A stretch of DNA of 37,839 nucleotides, taken from contig JAGQPR010000011.1 of the NCBI GenBank assembly GCA_020426625.1, positions 1 to 37,839 of the forward strand. Direction: 5' to 3'. Shown one piece after another: positions 16,010 to 25,936 of the stretch. This DNA comes from Planctomycetales bacterium. Lineage in GTDB: Bacteria; Planctomycetota; Planctomycetia; Pirellulales; Pirellulaceae. The stretch's first letter is position 1. Every line of letters begins with the position of its first letter. The notes beneath the pieces were generated by a model. That model had not been told where the DNA came from. It searched no databases and was given only the letters and a program-made list of their open reading frames with translations. Made by a program: the position numbers and the translations under genes.

Positions 16010-16031
16010 CAGTGAGAGGAGAAGGACTGAA

Positions 16032-16673
16032 TCATTTAGCTACAACAATCGCAACAGGCATCGTAAACAGCGAGTAGCGTTCTTGCGAAGAAATCTTGAA
16101 ACCAGCGTCCTCGATCAATCGCTCCACCGCAATGGGCTGACAATCAACAATATGGGGGAAATGGGTGTGCATCCAGACATAGCTGCGTTCAAGAATGCTT
16201 TCTGTTTCGCCATCCTCTACTTCAGCCATGCTGACGATTCCGAGTCGCCCGCCGGGCTTGAGCACGCGACGGCATTCTGCAAGCACAACCGGAATTGTTT
16301 CGCGCGAGAATAATTCCAAGGTGAAGCTCATAGAGACGACATCAAATGAATCGTTTTCCATTGGCAACGGAGGAATTTCTCCGACAAGCAAGTCGACCAG
16401 TTCTTCAACGCCAGCCTTCGTGACCCGCCCCCCTGTTTGTTTGCGCATTCCCGGCGAAATGTCGATCCCAGTGACGTGTCCACCTGGGCCAACTGATTGG
16501 GCCAACTGCACCATCGAATGTCCAGTCCCGTAGCCGATCTCAAGTACTGATTCACCGGGCCGAACTGCAAGCGCTGCCAAACCTCGTTCGCGTGCCTGGT
16601 GCTCGCCTCCATCAGCAATCAAGTCATAGACACTACTGATCCGATCGTAGAATCTCTGTGTTACGTTTGACAT
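16032..16673 (-). CDS. Class I SAM-dependent methyltransferase (UbiE/Methyltransf_11-like)
   Basis: 213 residues. The opening TQRFYDRISSVYDLIADGGE resembles UbiE/COQ5-type enzymes. SAM-binding motif I is LEIGYGTGH at 44-52, followed by an acidic residue in VTGIDIS (motif II), then FDVVSMSFTLELF and LKPGGRLGIVSM (post-motif strands). The C-terminal half matches small-molecule methyltransferases. The substrate is unknown; menaquinone or another lipid-like acceptor is possible from the opening motif but not shown. Cytoplasmic, no membrane segment. It is 103 bases downstream of the Dabb gene on the same strand. Confidence 0.88.
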   Translation of the reverse strand: MSNVTQRFYDRISSVYDLIADGGEHQARERGLAALAVRPGESVLEIGYGTGHSMVQLAQSVGPGGHVTGIDISPGMRKQTGGRVTKAGVEELVDLLVGEIPPLPMENDSFDVVSMSFTLELFSRETIPVVLAECRRVLKPGGRLGIVSMAEVEDGETESILERSYVWMHTHFPHIVDCQPIAVERLIEDAGFKISSQERYSLFTMPVAIVVAK

Positions 16674-16776
16674 ACATCAGTACTCCAACCATCACGAAGT
16701 CGATCGTTCTCTGCAGCATGAGCACGGGGAGTTCCGTACCAAAGTCCAGTCAAACTTCAGCTTGGAATGAATTGAG

Positions 16777-17106
16777 TTAATTCCCGGCCAAATCGGAGTC
16801 GAATACTCGGACCTGCTTCCAGCTGGCCTTATTGCGCTCGATAAACTCCAAGTGGCGAGGAGCTACTTGATAGGCATCGTGAGCAGCGCGATCTTCGAAT
16901 ACGGTAATCAAGCTGACGTTAAACGACTTGTCATTCACCGGCCGACTCAAGTCTACGTTGAGACGCCCCACGGCAAAGTACTTCAGGCCCGGGTGATCGT
17001 CCAAATAGGTCTGGCACTCTTGAATCAAATGTTCAACGTTTTCGGCCGAATTGTCTACAAGCGTGAAGAACACCAGATGAGACAATGCGGGTGACGCGGA
17101 AGACAT
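16777..17106 (-). CDS. Dabb (stress-responsive alpha/beta-barrel) domain protein
   Basis: Small 109-residue protein made of one Dabb domain: LSHLVFFTLVD opening strand, then HLIQECQTYLDDHPGLKYFAVGR, then FNVSLITVFEDRAAHDAYQVAPRH with the typical HxxF-like end. Family members form ferredoxin-like dimers; the biochemical role is usually unknown. The frame stays open upstream to 17220, but ATG 17106 starts directly before the domain and has AAGGA about seven bases upstream. Confidence 0.87.
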   Translation of the reverse strand: MSSASPALSHLVFFTLVDNSAENVEHLIQECQTYLDDHPGLKYFAVGRLNVDLSRPVNDKSFNVSLITVFEDRAAHDAYQVAPRHLEFIERNKASWKQVRVFDSDLAGN

Positions 17107-17406
17107 GGCTGTTCCTTGGAAGCGATGGGCAGCTGACGAGTTTGCGAGTTTACCAGCGAGGCAAAACGCTAAATTCAGTTGCCAAGAAGGTGAAGCCCGA
17201 GGATACCGCTGTTCTCGCAATCCATCAAGTTAGGGTAGCGCGAGATCAGGCCTCGCCGTAGGAACACTCATGGCAGCAAGATGTGGATCACAGATAAAAG
17301 AACGTACAAGTTTTCTGAAACTTGCACGACCGTGGCTAACGCCAATGCGGCTAATTATGCGACAAAACTACTGCTTGGATGCTTACCTGGTGTCACTCGA
17401 ACGGAA
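17107..17406. other. 300-bp intergenic region between FHA and Dabb genes
   Basis: Both flanking genes are on the - strand. The part near the FHA gene holds a terminator-like hairpin (17294-17328), and the part near 17107 should hold the Dabb promoter. Short open frames on the + strand here have no recognisable content. Confidence 0.5.
17294..17328 (-). terminator. Rho-independent-terminator-like hairpin after FHA gene
   Basis: On the + strand CAAGTTT (17307-17313) and AAACTTG (17318-17324) pair around a four-base loop. After one mismatch, CGT (17303-17305) also pairs with ACG (17326-17328). Read on the - strand, the stem is followed by TTCTTTTATC. It lies about 80 bases past the FHA gene stop, so it probably ends that transcript. 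Confidence 0.6.
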
Positions 17407-17841
17407 TCAGTCATCCTCCGCCAAATCGCGATTGGTGTACTTGTCGTTATCATCGCGCCTATCCAATCCAGCTCGGTCAAGCAGTCCGCGGCGCAACACT
17501 TCTTCAATATGGTCATCGTCGGGCGGAGGAGGTCCAAATGCCCCTAATTCTTCGGGACTGTAATCGATCGTGTAGGCGTTCTTGGCAAACGTTATCTTGG
17601 CTCCTGGATCAAGCCTCTTGCGACTTATGCGGTAACCGTCGACTTTGGTGCCATTGCGACTTCCCAGATCCTTAAGAAACCAGTATCCCTGCTCTAAGGT
17701 CAGTCGCGCGTGCTGGCCGGACACATTGGAAAACCGCAGCACGATATCGCACGATTCACGTCGCCCAATAATCAGCTTTTCAGTTTTCAGATAGATTGTA
17801 TCGCCACCACCGATGGGGATTAACTGACCATAATCGGCCAT
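17407..17841 (-). CDS. Small FHA domain protein
   Basis: 144 residues with one canonical forkhead-associated domain at about 5-95: G26-R27, S41GQH44, and GSRNGTKVDG with N63-G64. These are the phosphothreonine-contact residues, so binding is expected. The tail (100-144) is acidic, Asp/Arg-rich and probably disordered. ATG 17841 is preferred over TTG 17853 because GGAG lies seven bases upstream. No kinase gene is adjacent. A hairpin terminator follows it, and the leader has two hairpins (17875-17937). Confidence 0.9.
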   Translation of the reverse strand: MADYGQLIPIGGGDTIYLKTEKLIIGRRESCDIVLRFSNVSGQHARLTLEQGYWFLKDLGSRNGTKVDGYRISRKRLDPGAKITFAKNAYTIDYSPEELGAFGPPPPDDDHIEEVLRRGLLDRAGLDRRDDNDKYTNRDLAEDD

Positions 17842-17874
17842 TGCATTCTCCAAATGGATTTACTAAACCAGGTC

Positions 17875-17937
17875 GTGTCCGCCTTTGAAGCTTTTGTCGG
17901 ACACATCATTGCCATCGCCTGGCATTCGACCAGGCGA
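17875..17937. promoter_or_regulatory. Two adjacent hairpins in the FHA/radical-SAM divergent region
   Basis: Hairpin A: GTGTCCG (17875-17881) with CGGACAC (17898-17904), a perfect 7-bp stem with a 16-base loop. Hairpin B: TCGCCTGG (17915-17922) with CCAGGCGA (17930-17937), a perfect 8-bp stem with a 7-base loop. No T-run follows either. They begin 34 bases upstream of the FHA start on the - strand and could be a structured leader or operator pair. Confidence 0.4.
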
Positions 17938-18097
17938 ATAATAGTCCATGGTCGGTGAATGTTGCACTTTTCACACTGCCAAACTGTGGCTGACCTTATC
18001 CTTGCTTAACGCGGCGACTAAAATTACGTCCGATCACTCAGGATCTCGGTAATACAACTTGGGCATGCCCCATATCTATCTAATTTACGTTGGGCCC

Positions 18098-19078
18098 ATG
18101 GAATCGTCAATTTTTAATAGGCCCAAATCAACTACAGCCGTGGATTGGCGGCAGTTGGGGCACTGTTACTATCCTCTCAACCTGAGTCTCCGCCAGCGTT
18201 TTGGCTGTCGCGTTCAAAAAATCAGTCTCGATGGCGGGTTCACTTGCCCGAATGTTGACGGTTCGCTGACCACGGGCGGTTGCACTTTCTGCGACAATCG
18301 CGCATTCAGTCCAAGCAGGCGCGTGCGGCGCGATGTCATCACAGCGCAGATTCAACGTGGCATAGAAGGCCTGAGACGACGTTACGAAATTGAGAAGTTT
18401 CTGGCCTATTTTCAACCAGCCACAAATACCTATGGTTCGCTCGATAAATTGCGAATGTTATGGGATGCCGCGTTGGAAGACGAGCGGATCGTTGGACTGG
18501 TCATTGGCACGCGTCCCGATTGTGTACCGGACGAGGTCTTGGACTTGGTGGATGAATACGCTCAACGGACTTACGTCTCGTTGGAGCTGGGAGTGCAGAC
18601 GATTCACGATGCCAGCCTGGAGTGGATGAATCGCGGTCATGGACATGCAGCCTCCGTCGATGCGCTCCAGCGCGTGCAAGGCAGGCACTTTGAAACCAGC
18701 CTGCACGTCATGCTTGGTCTACCTGGCGAAACGCATGCGATGATGATGGAAACAGCGTGGCAAGTGGCGAAATGGAATCCGCATGGCGTCAAGATTCACA
18801 ACTTGTATGTGGTGCAGCGAACGCGTTTGGCAGAGCAGGTCGGAACTGGCCAAGTGCGATTGATGGAAATGCAAGAGTACGTCAATGTTTTGGCTGACTT
18901 CTTGGAAGTGCTACCACCGCAGATGGTCATCGAACGCATTTCCGGAGACGCACCACCCAAAGACTTGATTGCTCCACGGTGGGTCCTGGAAAAGGGCAGC
19001 ATCAAGCAAGCCTTAATTGCAACTTTGGCTGGCCGCCAGTCATATCAAGGTTCCAAGTATTCCGGACATAGCGACTAG
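18098..19078 (+). CDS. Radical SAM protein, YhcC family (TIGR01212-like)
   Basis: 326 residues. The radical SAM cluster-binding cysteines are C50, C62 and C65 (FTCPNVDGSLTTGGCTFC). Upstream, the family's RFGCRVQKISLDGGF block is present; downstream are YFQPATNTYGSL, VIGTRPDCVPDEVL, YVSLELGVQT and HVMLGLPGE, all typical of YhcC-type proteins. The reaction is not established for the family. Start choice is uncertain: ATG 18098 is used, while in-frame ATG 18065 and TTG 18059 are possible; none has a strong ribosome-binding site. Sua5 follows 70 bases later on the same strand. Confidence 0.9.
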   Translation: MESSIFNRPKSTTAVDWRQLGHCYYPLNLSLRQRFGCRVQKISLDGGFTCPNVDGSLTTGGCTFCDNRAFSPSRRVRRDVITAQIQRGIEGLRRRYEIEKFLAYFQPATNTYGSLDKLRMLWDAALEDERIVGLVIGTRPDCVPDEVLDLVDEYAQRTYVSLELGVQTIHDASLEWMNRGHGHAASVDALQRVQGRHFETSLHVMLGLPGETHAMMMETAWQVAKWNPHGVKIHNLYVVQRTRLAEQVGTGQVRLMEMQEYVNVLADFLEVLPPQMVIERISGDAPPKDLIAPRWVLEKGSIKQALIATLAGRQSYQGSKYSGHSD

Positions 19079-19148
19079 TCGCAGCATTCGACAAGCAGTA
19101 TTTGCATTTAGATCATTTGTTTACACCTGAGTCTCCCAGGCAGACTGG

Positions 19149-20123
19149 ATGAAAACGCAGTTGCTCAGTGATGTTCGCACGGCCGCTCAGATTCTACGAG
19201 CAGGTGGATTGGTGGCCTTTGCCACTGAGACCGTATTTGGTCTAGGCGCCGACGCGACTAACCCGGCAGCGATTGATCGGCTTTTCCGCGCCAAGGGACG
19301 CCCCCAAGACAACCCACTGATTGTGCATGTCGCAGACCACCAGCGATGGCAACTCGCCGCAAGCAAGATGACTGAACAAGCCGAACTGCTGCTGAGGTCT
19401 TTCTCTCCCGGTCCGATTACGGTCGTGTTACCCAAATCCGACAAAATTGGCGAAAGTGTTACGGCTGGACTCTCGACTGTAGGCCTGCGAATTCCGGCGC
19501 ATGCCCTTGCTCGAGAGTTCCTATCCGCCTGCAATGTGCCAATTGCCGCCCCATCAGCGAACCGATCGGGTAAGCCAAGCGCGACTACCTGGCAGGCGGT
19601 GCTAGAAGACTTAGATGGAGAAATCGACGCAATACTACTGGGGGAGCCATGTGGTATCGGGTTGGAATCTACTGTCGTCAATTGTACCGGTGACGTGCCT
19701 GTCGTTTTGCGGACTGGGGCGATTACCCTAGAGCAGTTGCAAGCGGTCGCACCTGAAACGCAACAGATTACTTCACTTGCTAGTGGCGGTCCCTTACCTT
19801 CGCCCGGCTTGCGCTACGCTCACTACCAGCCCGCCGCCAAAGTGAGTCTGGTCCGTTCGACCGCAGAGGTCGCAGCATTTACCCAGGAAGTGCTTTCCGC
19901 TAGCGGCTACTGTGGGCTCTCTGCCTTGAATGCGGGATCGTCTGTGGGACTGCTGCGAGTATTCCCTTCGACGGAAGCCTATGCGCGAGGATTCTACGAG
20001 TTTCTGCGAGAGGCCGATCGCGTGGGGCTCGCAAATGTTTTTGTTGAATTAGCTCCCAACTCCGGGATCGGAGTCGCGTTGCGCGATCGCCAACAGCGAG
20101 CTGCCGCTGGTGAGACGCACTAG
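19149..20123 (+). CDS. sua5: L-threonylcarbamoyladenylate synthase (Sua5 type)
   Basis: Makes threonylcarbamoyl-AMP from threonine, bicarbonate and ATP, the first step of the universal tRNA t6A37 modification. 324 residues: a YrdC-like catalytic domain at about 10-195 (GGLVAFATETVFGLG, KGRPQDNPLIVHV, PIAAPSANRSGKPS, GIGLESTVV), then the linker SPGLRYAHYQP and a C-terminal Sua5 domain of about 105 residues. The two-domain length matches Sua5 rather than the shorter TsaC. ATG 19149 begins just ahead of the domain. Confidence 0.95.
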   Translation: MKTQLLSDVRTAAQILRAGGLVAFATETVFGLGADATNPAAIDRLFRAKGRPQDNPLIVHVADHQRWQLAASKMTEQAELLLRSFSPGPITVVLPKSDKIGESVTAGLSTVGLRIPAHALAREFLSACNVPIAAPSANRSGKPSATTWQAVLEDLDGEIDAILLGEPCGIGLESTVVNCTGDVPVVLRTGAITLEQLQAVAPETQQITSLASGGPLPSPGLRYAHYQPAAKVSLVRSTAEVAAFTQEVLSASGYCGLSALNAGSSVGLLRVFPSTEAYARGFYEFLREADRVGLANVFVELAPNSGIGVALRDRQQRAAAGETH

Positions 20124-20314
20124 CGCCACGGAGGGGCGATTACTGCAAGGGAGCAAATCCCGGTGAATCGGACCGTCCTGCGGGGATGCTCACTACTTTC
20201 GGTCCCGAACGCATGCAGTTTGCCGTCTGGAACAGTTTCCAAGATGGTGTTTTACTTGGGATTCGTCTACACTTAGATTCCCACCCCAATTCACTTTCCC
20301 ACCTACGTGTTTCC

Positions 20315-22786
20315 ATGCTGCAATTGTCCCGAATTTTTGGGTTCATCGCGATTGGATTGGTCCCGTCGCTGGCTGCCAAGGCAAATGACGCAGCGCTTCG
20401 ATCAAGTTTTCTAGCTGATCATTGCGTCGATTGTCACCAGGGTCCCACTGCTGAGGCGGGGCTGGACTTGGTCGATCTAAGGGAGAACTTGGAAGATGTA
20501 GCCGCTTTCGACAAGTGGGTTAAGATCTTCGACCGTGTTCGCAATGGCGAGATGCCGCCCAAGGATGCGGCCACAATCGATTCTGAAATTCGGAATGCGT
20601 TCGCGTTGGCCACCGAGCATTGGTTGCATGGCGCCCAAGCCAAGCAGCAACGAGAACTTGGGCGCGTGGGTGCGCGTCGTCTAACGAATCTGCAACTGGA
20701 ACGCACCTTGCATGATTTGTTAGGCATCGACATTCCCCTAGAACGCGAAATGCCCGAAGACCCCAAGTCAGAACATTTTAGCACGCTAGCCCGCCAACAA
20801 TCGATTTCGCATTTCCATATGGAACAGCACATCAAGATCGTCGATCTGGCACTCGACGAAGCGATTCGGCGAGCTCTAACGCTGGGTGATGAACGCGTGT
20901 GGGAAATGTCTGCGCAGGACATCTCTCGTACCCGCGAACGCACTCGCGAGCCAGAATTCATCGACAATGCAGCTGTTGTGTGGTCGTCCGCGCTGGCGTT
21001 CTACGGCAGATTGCCTGCAACGACTGCCAATGTAAGCGGATGGTATCGGTTTCAGTTTGAAGTTTCGGCCCTGAACATTCCTGCAGAGCATGGCGTGTGC
21101 AGCACGATTCGTTCTGGACAATGCGTTTCGAGTGCCCCGTTGATGTCTTGGGTAGGTTCGTTCGAAGCCACGGAACAACCTCAAACGGTAACGATCGAAA
21201 CCTGGCTACCCAAAGGGCATATGCTCGAAATTAGGCCTGCCGACAGCACTTTGAAGTTGGCTAAATTCCAGGGTGGTCAGTCGGCTAACGGGGAAGGTGG
21301 AGCGCAGCATGTCCCGGGTATCGCGATCCACTGGTTGAATATGGAGCGGATCCATCGTGGTCCGACCAACGAACAGATTCGCGGCCTCTTGTTTGGGAAT
21401 TTGCTGGCCGAATCGAGCGGGGCAGCCAAGCGGAATGCTCGCTCGACGGAATCTCGCGGGCCTCGCAGGAAATTGCAGTTGGCATCGCGGGGCGAACAGA
21501 CAGATGCGTCGAAAGGCGACGCAGAAGTAATTTCAGTCGTCAGCGATAATCCGCTGGAAGACGGAGAAGAACTAATTGAGCGGTTTGCGATGAGGGCCTT
21601 TCGTCGACCAGTCAGCTGGACTGAAACAAAAGCTTACCTGGCGATCTTCGAACATACCTTGGAGCATGGCGGCAATCCTGTCGATGCCTTACGAACGGCA
21701 TACCGCGCGATCTTGTGTTCGGCGCGTTTTATGTACCTGCACGAGGAACCTGGTCCACTAGATCAATACGCATTGGCTGCGCGGCTGAGTTATTTCCTTT
21801 GGAATAGCATGCCCGACGCTGAGCTGATTGCGTGCGCCCAGCGAGAACAGTTGACCGATCCATCCGTGATTAAACAACAGCTGTCGCGGATGCTGCGGAC
21901 TTCCCGGGGATCGCAGTTTATTGCAGACTTTGCCAACGAATGGCTTGAGCTGGATGAAATCGACTTTACCGTTCCCGATCGCAAACTGTATCCCGATTTT
22001 GACATAACCGTTCAGAATGCCATGCTCGAAGAAACCAATCGGTTCTTGCAGGATATGCTGGATCGCGATGCGAACGTGCAAGAGCTGCTTCGGTGTGATT
22101 ATGCATTTGTGAATAGTCGGTTAGCCAGGTTTTATGAATTGCCAGCCGTTTCGGGAAACGATATTCGTAGAGTTTCCTTACCTGCGGGAAGCCATCGCGG
22201 TGGATTATTGGCTCAGGGTGCGATCTTGAAAGTCACCGCCAACGGTACGAACACCTCGCCGGTTCTGCGTGGCGTGTGGGTTTCACGGCGGATCCTTGGA
22301 CGCGACATTCCACCGCCACCGAGTAACGTACCCGCCATCGAACCTGACATCCGAGGAGCTAAGACGATTCGGCAGCAGTTGGAGAAGCATCGTGCGTTAC
22401 CGGAGTGCTCATCATGTCACGCCAAAATCGATGCGCCGGGTTTTGCACTTGAGAACTTTGACGCCTCAGGCAAATGGCGAGAGTACTACCCTCAACTGGT
22501 TCGCAACCAATTGAAGGATGGCATGCAGATTGACGCCAGCTACGTTACTGATGCGGGACAGTACTTTTCCGGATTCGAAAGCTTTTGCGAACTGGCTGCC
22601 GACAATCCACTTCCGCTGGCCAAAAATCTGCTGCAGCAATGGTTAGTCTATGGAACCGGCGAGACCATTACTTTTGCAGATCGTCGCGAGATTGATGCGA
22701 TCGTTTCCCAACTCCAGGAGCGCAATTTTGGTATTCGCTCGATCCTGGAGGCAGTTGTTACCAGCCACATCTTCATGAGCAAGTAG
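20315..22786 (+). CDS. DUF1592/1588/1587/1585/1595 multidomain cytochrome-c-like exported protein
   Basis: 823 residues, exported through a Sec-type signal peptide ([20 protein letters not shown]). An N-terminal planctomycete cytochrome-c-like heme site CVDCH is at 37-41. The domain series typical of this family follows (DUF1587 near [15 protein letters not shown]1595/1592 around [14 protein letters not shown] and [17 protein letters not shown]1588 near [15 protein letters not shown]1585 near the end). A second CSSCH heme-type motif is at 698-702. Two c-type hemes suggest electron transfer in the periplasm or on the surface. The frame is open from 20186, but ATG 20315 directly precedes the signal peptide. 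The DUF1552 gene follows after seven bases. Substrate unknown. Confidence 0.88.
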   Translation: MLQLSRIFGFIAIGLVPSLAAKANDAALRSSFLADHCVDCHQGPTAEAGLDLVDLRENLEDVAAFDKWVKIFDRVRNGEMPPKDAATIDSEIRNAFALATEHWLHGAQAKQQRELGRVGARRLTNLQLERTLHDLLGIDIPLEREMPEDPKSEHFSTLARQQSISHFHMEQHIKIVDLALDEAIRRALTLGDERVWEMSAQDISRTRERTREPEFIDNAAVVWSSALAFYGRLPATTANVSGWYRFQFEVSALNIPAEHGVCSTIRSGQCVSSAPLMSWVGSFEATEQPQTVTIETWLPKGHMLEIRPADSTLKLAKFQGGQSANGEGGAQHVPGIAIHWLNMERIHRGPTNEQIRGLLFGNLLAESSGAAKRNARSTESRGPRRKLQLASRGEQTDASKGDAEVISVVSDNPLEDGEELIERFAMRAFRRPVSWTETKAYLAIFEHTLEHGGNPVDALRTAYRAILCSARFMYLHEEPGPLDQYALAARLSYFLWNSMPDAELIACAQREQLTDPSVIKQQLSRMLRTSRGSQFIADFANEWLELDEIDFTVPDRKLYPDFDITVQNAMLEETNRFLQDMLDRDANVQELLRCDYAFVNSRLARFYELPAVSGNDIRRVSLPAGSHRGGLLAQGAILKVTANGTNTSPVLRGVWVSRRILGRDIPPPPSNVPAIEPDIRGAKTIRQQLEKHRALPECSSCHAKIDAPGFALENFDASGKWREYYPQLVRNQLKDGMQIDASYVTDAGQYFSGFESFCELAADNPLPLAKNLLQQWLVYGTGETITFADRREIDAIVSQLQERNFGIRSILEAVVTSHIFMSK

Positions 22787-22793
22787 AACAAGC

Positions 22794-24083
22794 ATGCAAC
22801 ACAAACGTAGAGGTTCTTGTGGGATACTCAGCCGACGAACTCTGCTGCGCGGGGCGGGCGTTGCCATGGGACTTCCTTGGCTTTCGGCGATGCAGCGCGC
22901 TGTTGGACAGACTGATGAGATTGCGTCCAAACGGGCTCCCAAGCGTTTTGTAGCCATGACCCTGACACTTGGATTGCATAGTGAGAATCTAGTGCCCAAG
23001 GGAGTTGGCAAAGATTATGAACCCTCGCTGTATCTGCAGGATCTTCAGGACCTAAAAGACGATCTCACCGTCGTCTCGGGCTCTTCGCACCCAGGCGTTA
23101 CAGGAGGGCATCGCGCCGAAGCAAGTTTGTTGACCGCTGCGCCTCAGGGAGGTGGCCGGTCCAGAAACACGATTTCCATCGATCAGTACTTGGCAAAGTA
23201 CCTGGGCGACGCGACTCGATTCCCATCGCTGGTACTAAGCGCTGATGGAAGCAACAGTCCATCGTATACCGAAAACGGGTCGATGATTCCTGCAGAGTCT
23301 TCGCCATCAAAGTTGTTTGCTCGGCTGTTTGTTGACGACAGCGCCAAGCAGCGTGCGCTACAAGCGCAAAGGATTGTCGAGGGTAGAAGCATCATGGATT
23401 TGGTTGCCGAGGACGCGCGAAGCTTGCAGCGAATGGTAGGATCAGGTGACCGAGAGCGTCTGGATGCATACTTCACAAGCATCCGCGATTTAGAAAAGCG
23501 AATGGCTGAATCCGAGAAATGGGCAAGACAGCCCAAACCCCAAGTCGAAGAGCGCATGCCGATCGACGTCAGCAATCCCAACGATTTGATCGCTCGTCAA
23601 AAGACAATGCATGATGTGATTCGTCTGGCGCTTAAGACAGACTCGTCGCGTTTCATCACCTTCCATACCGGTGGCGGTGGAGGTGTCTTGCCGATTGCTG
23701 GTGTTGAAGAAGGCTACCATACACTCAGCCATCATGGTATGGATGAAGAAAAACTCCGGCAGCTAGCAATCGTAGAGCGCGCGATGGTCAATCGTTGGGC
23801 TGCGTTTCTCCGTGAACTAGCCGCCGTCGAGGAACAGGATGGCAGTTTGCTTGACCACACCGCCGTGTTGCTGACCAGTAATCTGGGCAATGCCTCTAAT
23901 CACAGCAATCGAAATATGCCCGTCTTGCTGGGCGGCGGCGGATTCAAGCATGCTGGACACTTGGCCTTTGATCAGGAAAACAACTACCCATTTCCCAATC
24001 TTTTTGTTTCCATCCTGCAAAACTGCGGATTGGAAACCGATCGATTCGCTACGGGAACCAGCACAATGACGGGACTATCCTGA
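22794..24083 (+). CDS. DUF1552 family protein, Tat-exported
   Basis: 429 residues. The N-terminus carries a twin-arginine signal ([18 protein letters not shown] at 13-30), implying export of a folded protein, perhaps with cofactor. The body matches DUF1552: [62 protein letters not shown], and the end block [20 protein letters not shown] with [11 protein letters not shown]. It is always or nearly always found next to the DUF1592-family protein in Planctomycetes, and here it follows that gene by seven bases, so the two probably form one exported enzyme system. No biochemical function is established. Confidence 0.9.
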   Translation: MQHKRRGSCGILSRRTLLRGAGVAMGLPWLSAMQRAVGQTDEIASKRAPKRFVAMTLTLGLHSENLVPKGVGKDYEPSLYLQDLQDLKDDLTVVSGSSHPGVTGGHRAEASLLTAAPQGGGRSRNTISIDQYLAKYLGDATRFPSLVLSADGSNSPSYTENGSMIPAESSPSKLFARLFVDDSAKQRALQAQRIVEGRSIMDLVAEDARSLQRMVGSGDRERLDAYFTSIRDLEKRMAESEKWARQPKPQVEERMPIDVSNPNDLIARQKTMHDVIRLALKTDSSRFITFHTGGGGGVLPIAGVEEGYHTLSHHGMDEEKLRQLAIVERAMVNRWAAFLRELAAVEEQDGSLLDHTAVLLTSNLGNASNHSNRNMPVLLGGGGFKHAGHLAFDQENNYPFPNLFVSILQNCGLETDRFATGTSTMTGLS

Positions 24084-24204
24084 GAATCGGAGTTCGCTTG
24101 CGTGCAGCACCTGAGAACGTGCCGCATGAAATGGTCAGCGAATGAGAATAGCAGTCTCGTATCTTTGGGGCTCGAGAACGCTCACAGTTTATTGGTTATT
24201 CGGG

Positions 24205-25587
24205 CTACTTGCCAGCGTTTAGAGAGGACTTGAGAGTTGAAATGGCATTGTGCAGTTCGGCAAGGTAGACGTTACGCAGCCAAGCTGGTTCGTCCTGGTA
24301 TTGAAAGCCATTTTCCAATTGGTCAATCGCCAACTCCGCCTTATCTAAATTGAATTGTTTCTGTATCGTGTTGGCGCTATTGAAATTGCTGAAGACGATG
24401 AACAAGTGGTCGATCGCCGAGGCTTTGAAGTCCGCTGCCCTGGCTGGCAACTCAGTCAAGTCAGTCAAACGGAAGCCACATCTTGCTAGTACCCAATCTA
24501 GCACTAGCTCGTGATCTGGCGAAGACGGATTCTCGGAGACGGCGGCTCGCAGGATTTCAATCGCATTGGCTCGCGCGGCTTTGCTGGCCTTGATCAAGCT
24601 GGCGGCAAATGTAAGTCGCCATGTTTGATTGGATGGATCCAGACATTCGGGAGAAACAAGCAGTTCGAGCGACTGACTGATTTTTTCTCCGTCGCCAAGA
24701 GCGATCAGGATTGCCGCCCTGTATAAATTGGCTTGCTTCTTTAGCCTCGGTGACAACGGCCCCAATTCGTCGATGACTGCCAGGGCATCCTTCCATTGCT
24801 TCGAATTGCAAAAGCTGTCGATCGAGTTAGGAAGCACAGGTTCCGGCTCTAACGCCACAAGGTCGTCTTCAATCTCAGTTAGTGCGACCAGCTTGGGATT
24901 TGCGGCAGCTTCCTCTGAGCTCAAGGAGTCTACTTGGTTCTCCGCATCGCCGACGCTAACATCACTGTTGCTTACGACTTCGCTGTTGTTTGCTTCTTCG
25001 TTTTCCGAACCCTTTCCCGCCTCACTTGTTCCCGACGGCTGTGATGTTTCCGAGCTCGACATCGCCCATGGGCTTGCCGACTCATTTTCGACGCTCCGCC
25101 GGTTATTCTCCTGCCACATAGCCTCGACCATCGGCATGGCCGAAACGACGACCCAAGATACAAGACCAACTAACGACAACACGGCGCACGGCACGAGCAA
25201 TCGCCCCAGGTGGTTGACTTTGAGATCAGAAGCCATGTTTGCCGGGTGACTGTACCGATGCTCGTCGACTTCCAACGGATCTTCAAAATCCAACGCAGTG
25301 GATGGTTGCTCCGACATGAGTCGATCGGATTCAAAGGAAGTAACCGTCGGCGTATCAGGCATCGCACGCGACTTGAGGGCGCGAAAATCTTCGCCGAGAC
25401 GCGCTAACCTACGCTGCATCAGTTCCACGAGACTTGGAGAAAACACGCCGTCGAGCTGATCGTCCTGGTCTGCATTCTGTATCTTGGCCAGCGTCTCCAT
25501 CCACTCAGAGCGGTCAATCAAATGCTCGTAGTGGCACCAGCTGGCCAGGCGGATGAGCTGTTCTCGTACGTCGTCGTGTGAATGCAT
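24205..25587 (-). CDS. Single-pass membrane protein with helical-repeat C-terminus
   Basis: 460 residues, no recognised family. Residues 1-75 are helical, possibly a small docking domain. A single membrane segment lies at about 128-150 (LGRLLVPCAVLSLVGLVSWV). About 160-240 is a Ser/Glu/Asn-rich linker, probably disordered. About 245-460 is helix-rich with TPR-like spacing (NSKQWKDALAVIDELGPLSP, LEPSRQ.TWRL-type repeats). ATG 25587 is preferred over the open extension to 25662. It lies downstream of the MoxR/vWA run, beyond a terminator-like hairpin, so it is probably a separate transcript. It may be an assembly partner of that system. Confidence 0.7.
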   Translation of the reverse strand: MHSHDDVREQLIRLASWCHYEHLIDRSEWMETLAKIQNADQDDQLDGVFSPSLVELMQRRLARLGEDFRALKSRAMPDTPTVTSFESDRLMSEQPSTALDFEDPLEVDEHRYSHPANMASDLKVNHLGRLLVPCAVLSLVGLVSWVVVSAMPMVEAMWQENNRRSVENESASPWAMSSSETSQPSGTSEAGKGSENEEANNSEVVSNSDVSVGDAENQVDSLSSEEAAANPKLVALTEIEDDLVALEPEPVLPNSIDSFCNSKQWKDALAVIDELGPLSPRLKKQANLYRAAILIALGDGEKISQSLELLVSPECLDPSNQTWRLTFAASLIKASKAARANAIEILRAAVSENPSSPDHELVLDWVLARCGFRLTDLTELPARAADFKASAIDHLFIVFSNFNSANTIQKQFNLDKAELAIDQLENGFQYQDEPAWLRNVYLAELHNAISTLKSSLNAGK

Positions 25588-25936
25588 CGTGAGTGTCAAA
25601 ATAGGGCACAATGATGATTGAGCAACCTGGATGACGATCATCCAACTGGCCAAGCTCGTCACTCACAGTTTGAGTTAAGACGAACCGAAAGTAATGGTAG
25701 TAACGCGTATGCCGAGCGTGCTGATTGTTTCGATAAATTACGGGTCATGTGGGCGACGTGGATGTAAGAACAAATTCAGAATCTGCCAAAAAAACTCGGT
25801 GCCGCTACAAACGGACCAAAACGAGCGTCTTGCCCGCCCCTAAACAATAGGAAAGTCACTCCACGTCTTCGATTCTAGCTCCGGCATGCAAAAAGTGCTC
25901 GAAAACCGAGTTAATTTTATGGAAAACCGTGCTTGA
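25588..25936. other. 349-bp intergenic region with terminator-like hairpin
   Basis: Between two - strand genes. It contains the hairpin plus T7 tract at 25788-25817 near the upstream gene. The remaining 200 bases next to 25587 show no recognised structure and probably hold a promoter for the 460-residue gene. No credible short gene was found. Confidence 0.45.
25788..25817 (-). terminator. Rho-independent-terminator-like hairpin with T7
   Basis: Read on the - strand, GGTCCG (25817-25812) pairs with CGG-c-ACC (25804-25798) around the loop TTTGTAG, with one bulged base; then GAG and seven T residues (25794-25788). It lies about 120 bases past the stop of the exported coiled-coil gene and should end its transcript. 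Confidence 0.5.

Noticed and set aside
20186..20314. 43-residue extension of the DUF1592-family protein
   Set aside because: It would bury the signal peptide that starts at ATG 20315.
24084..24204. Possible terminator between convergent DUF1552 and TM-protein genes
   Set aside because: Only a 5-bp TCTCG/CGAGA pair with a 13-base loop and no T-run.
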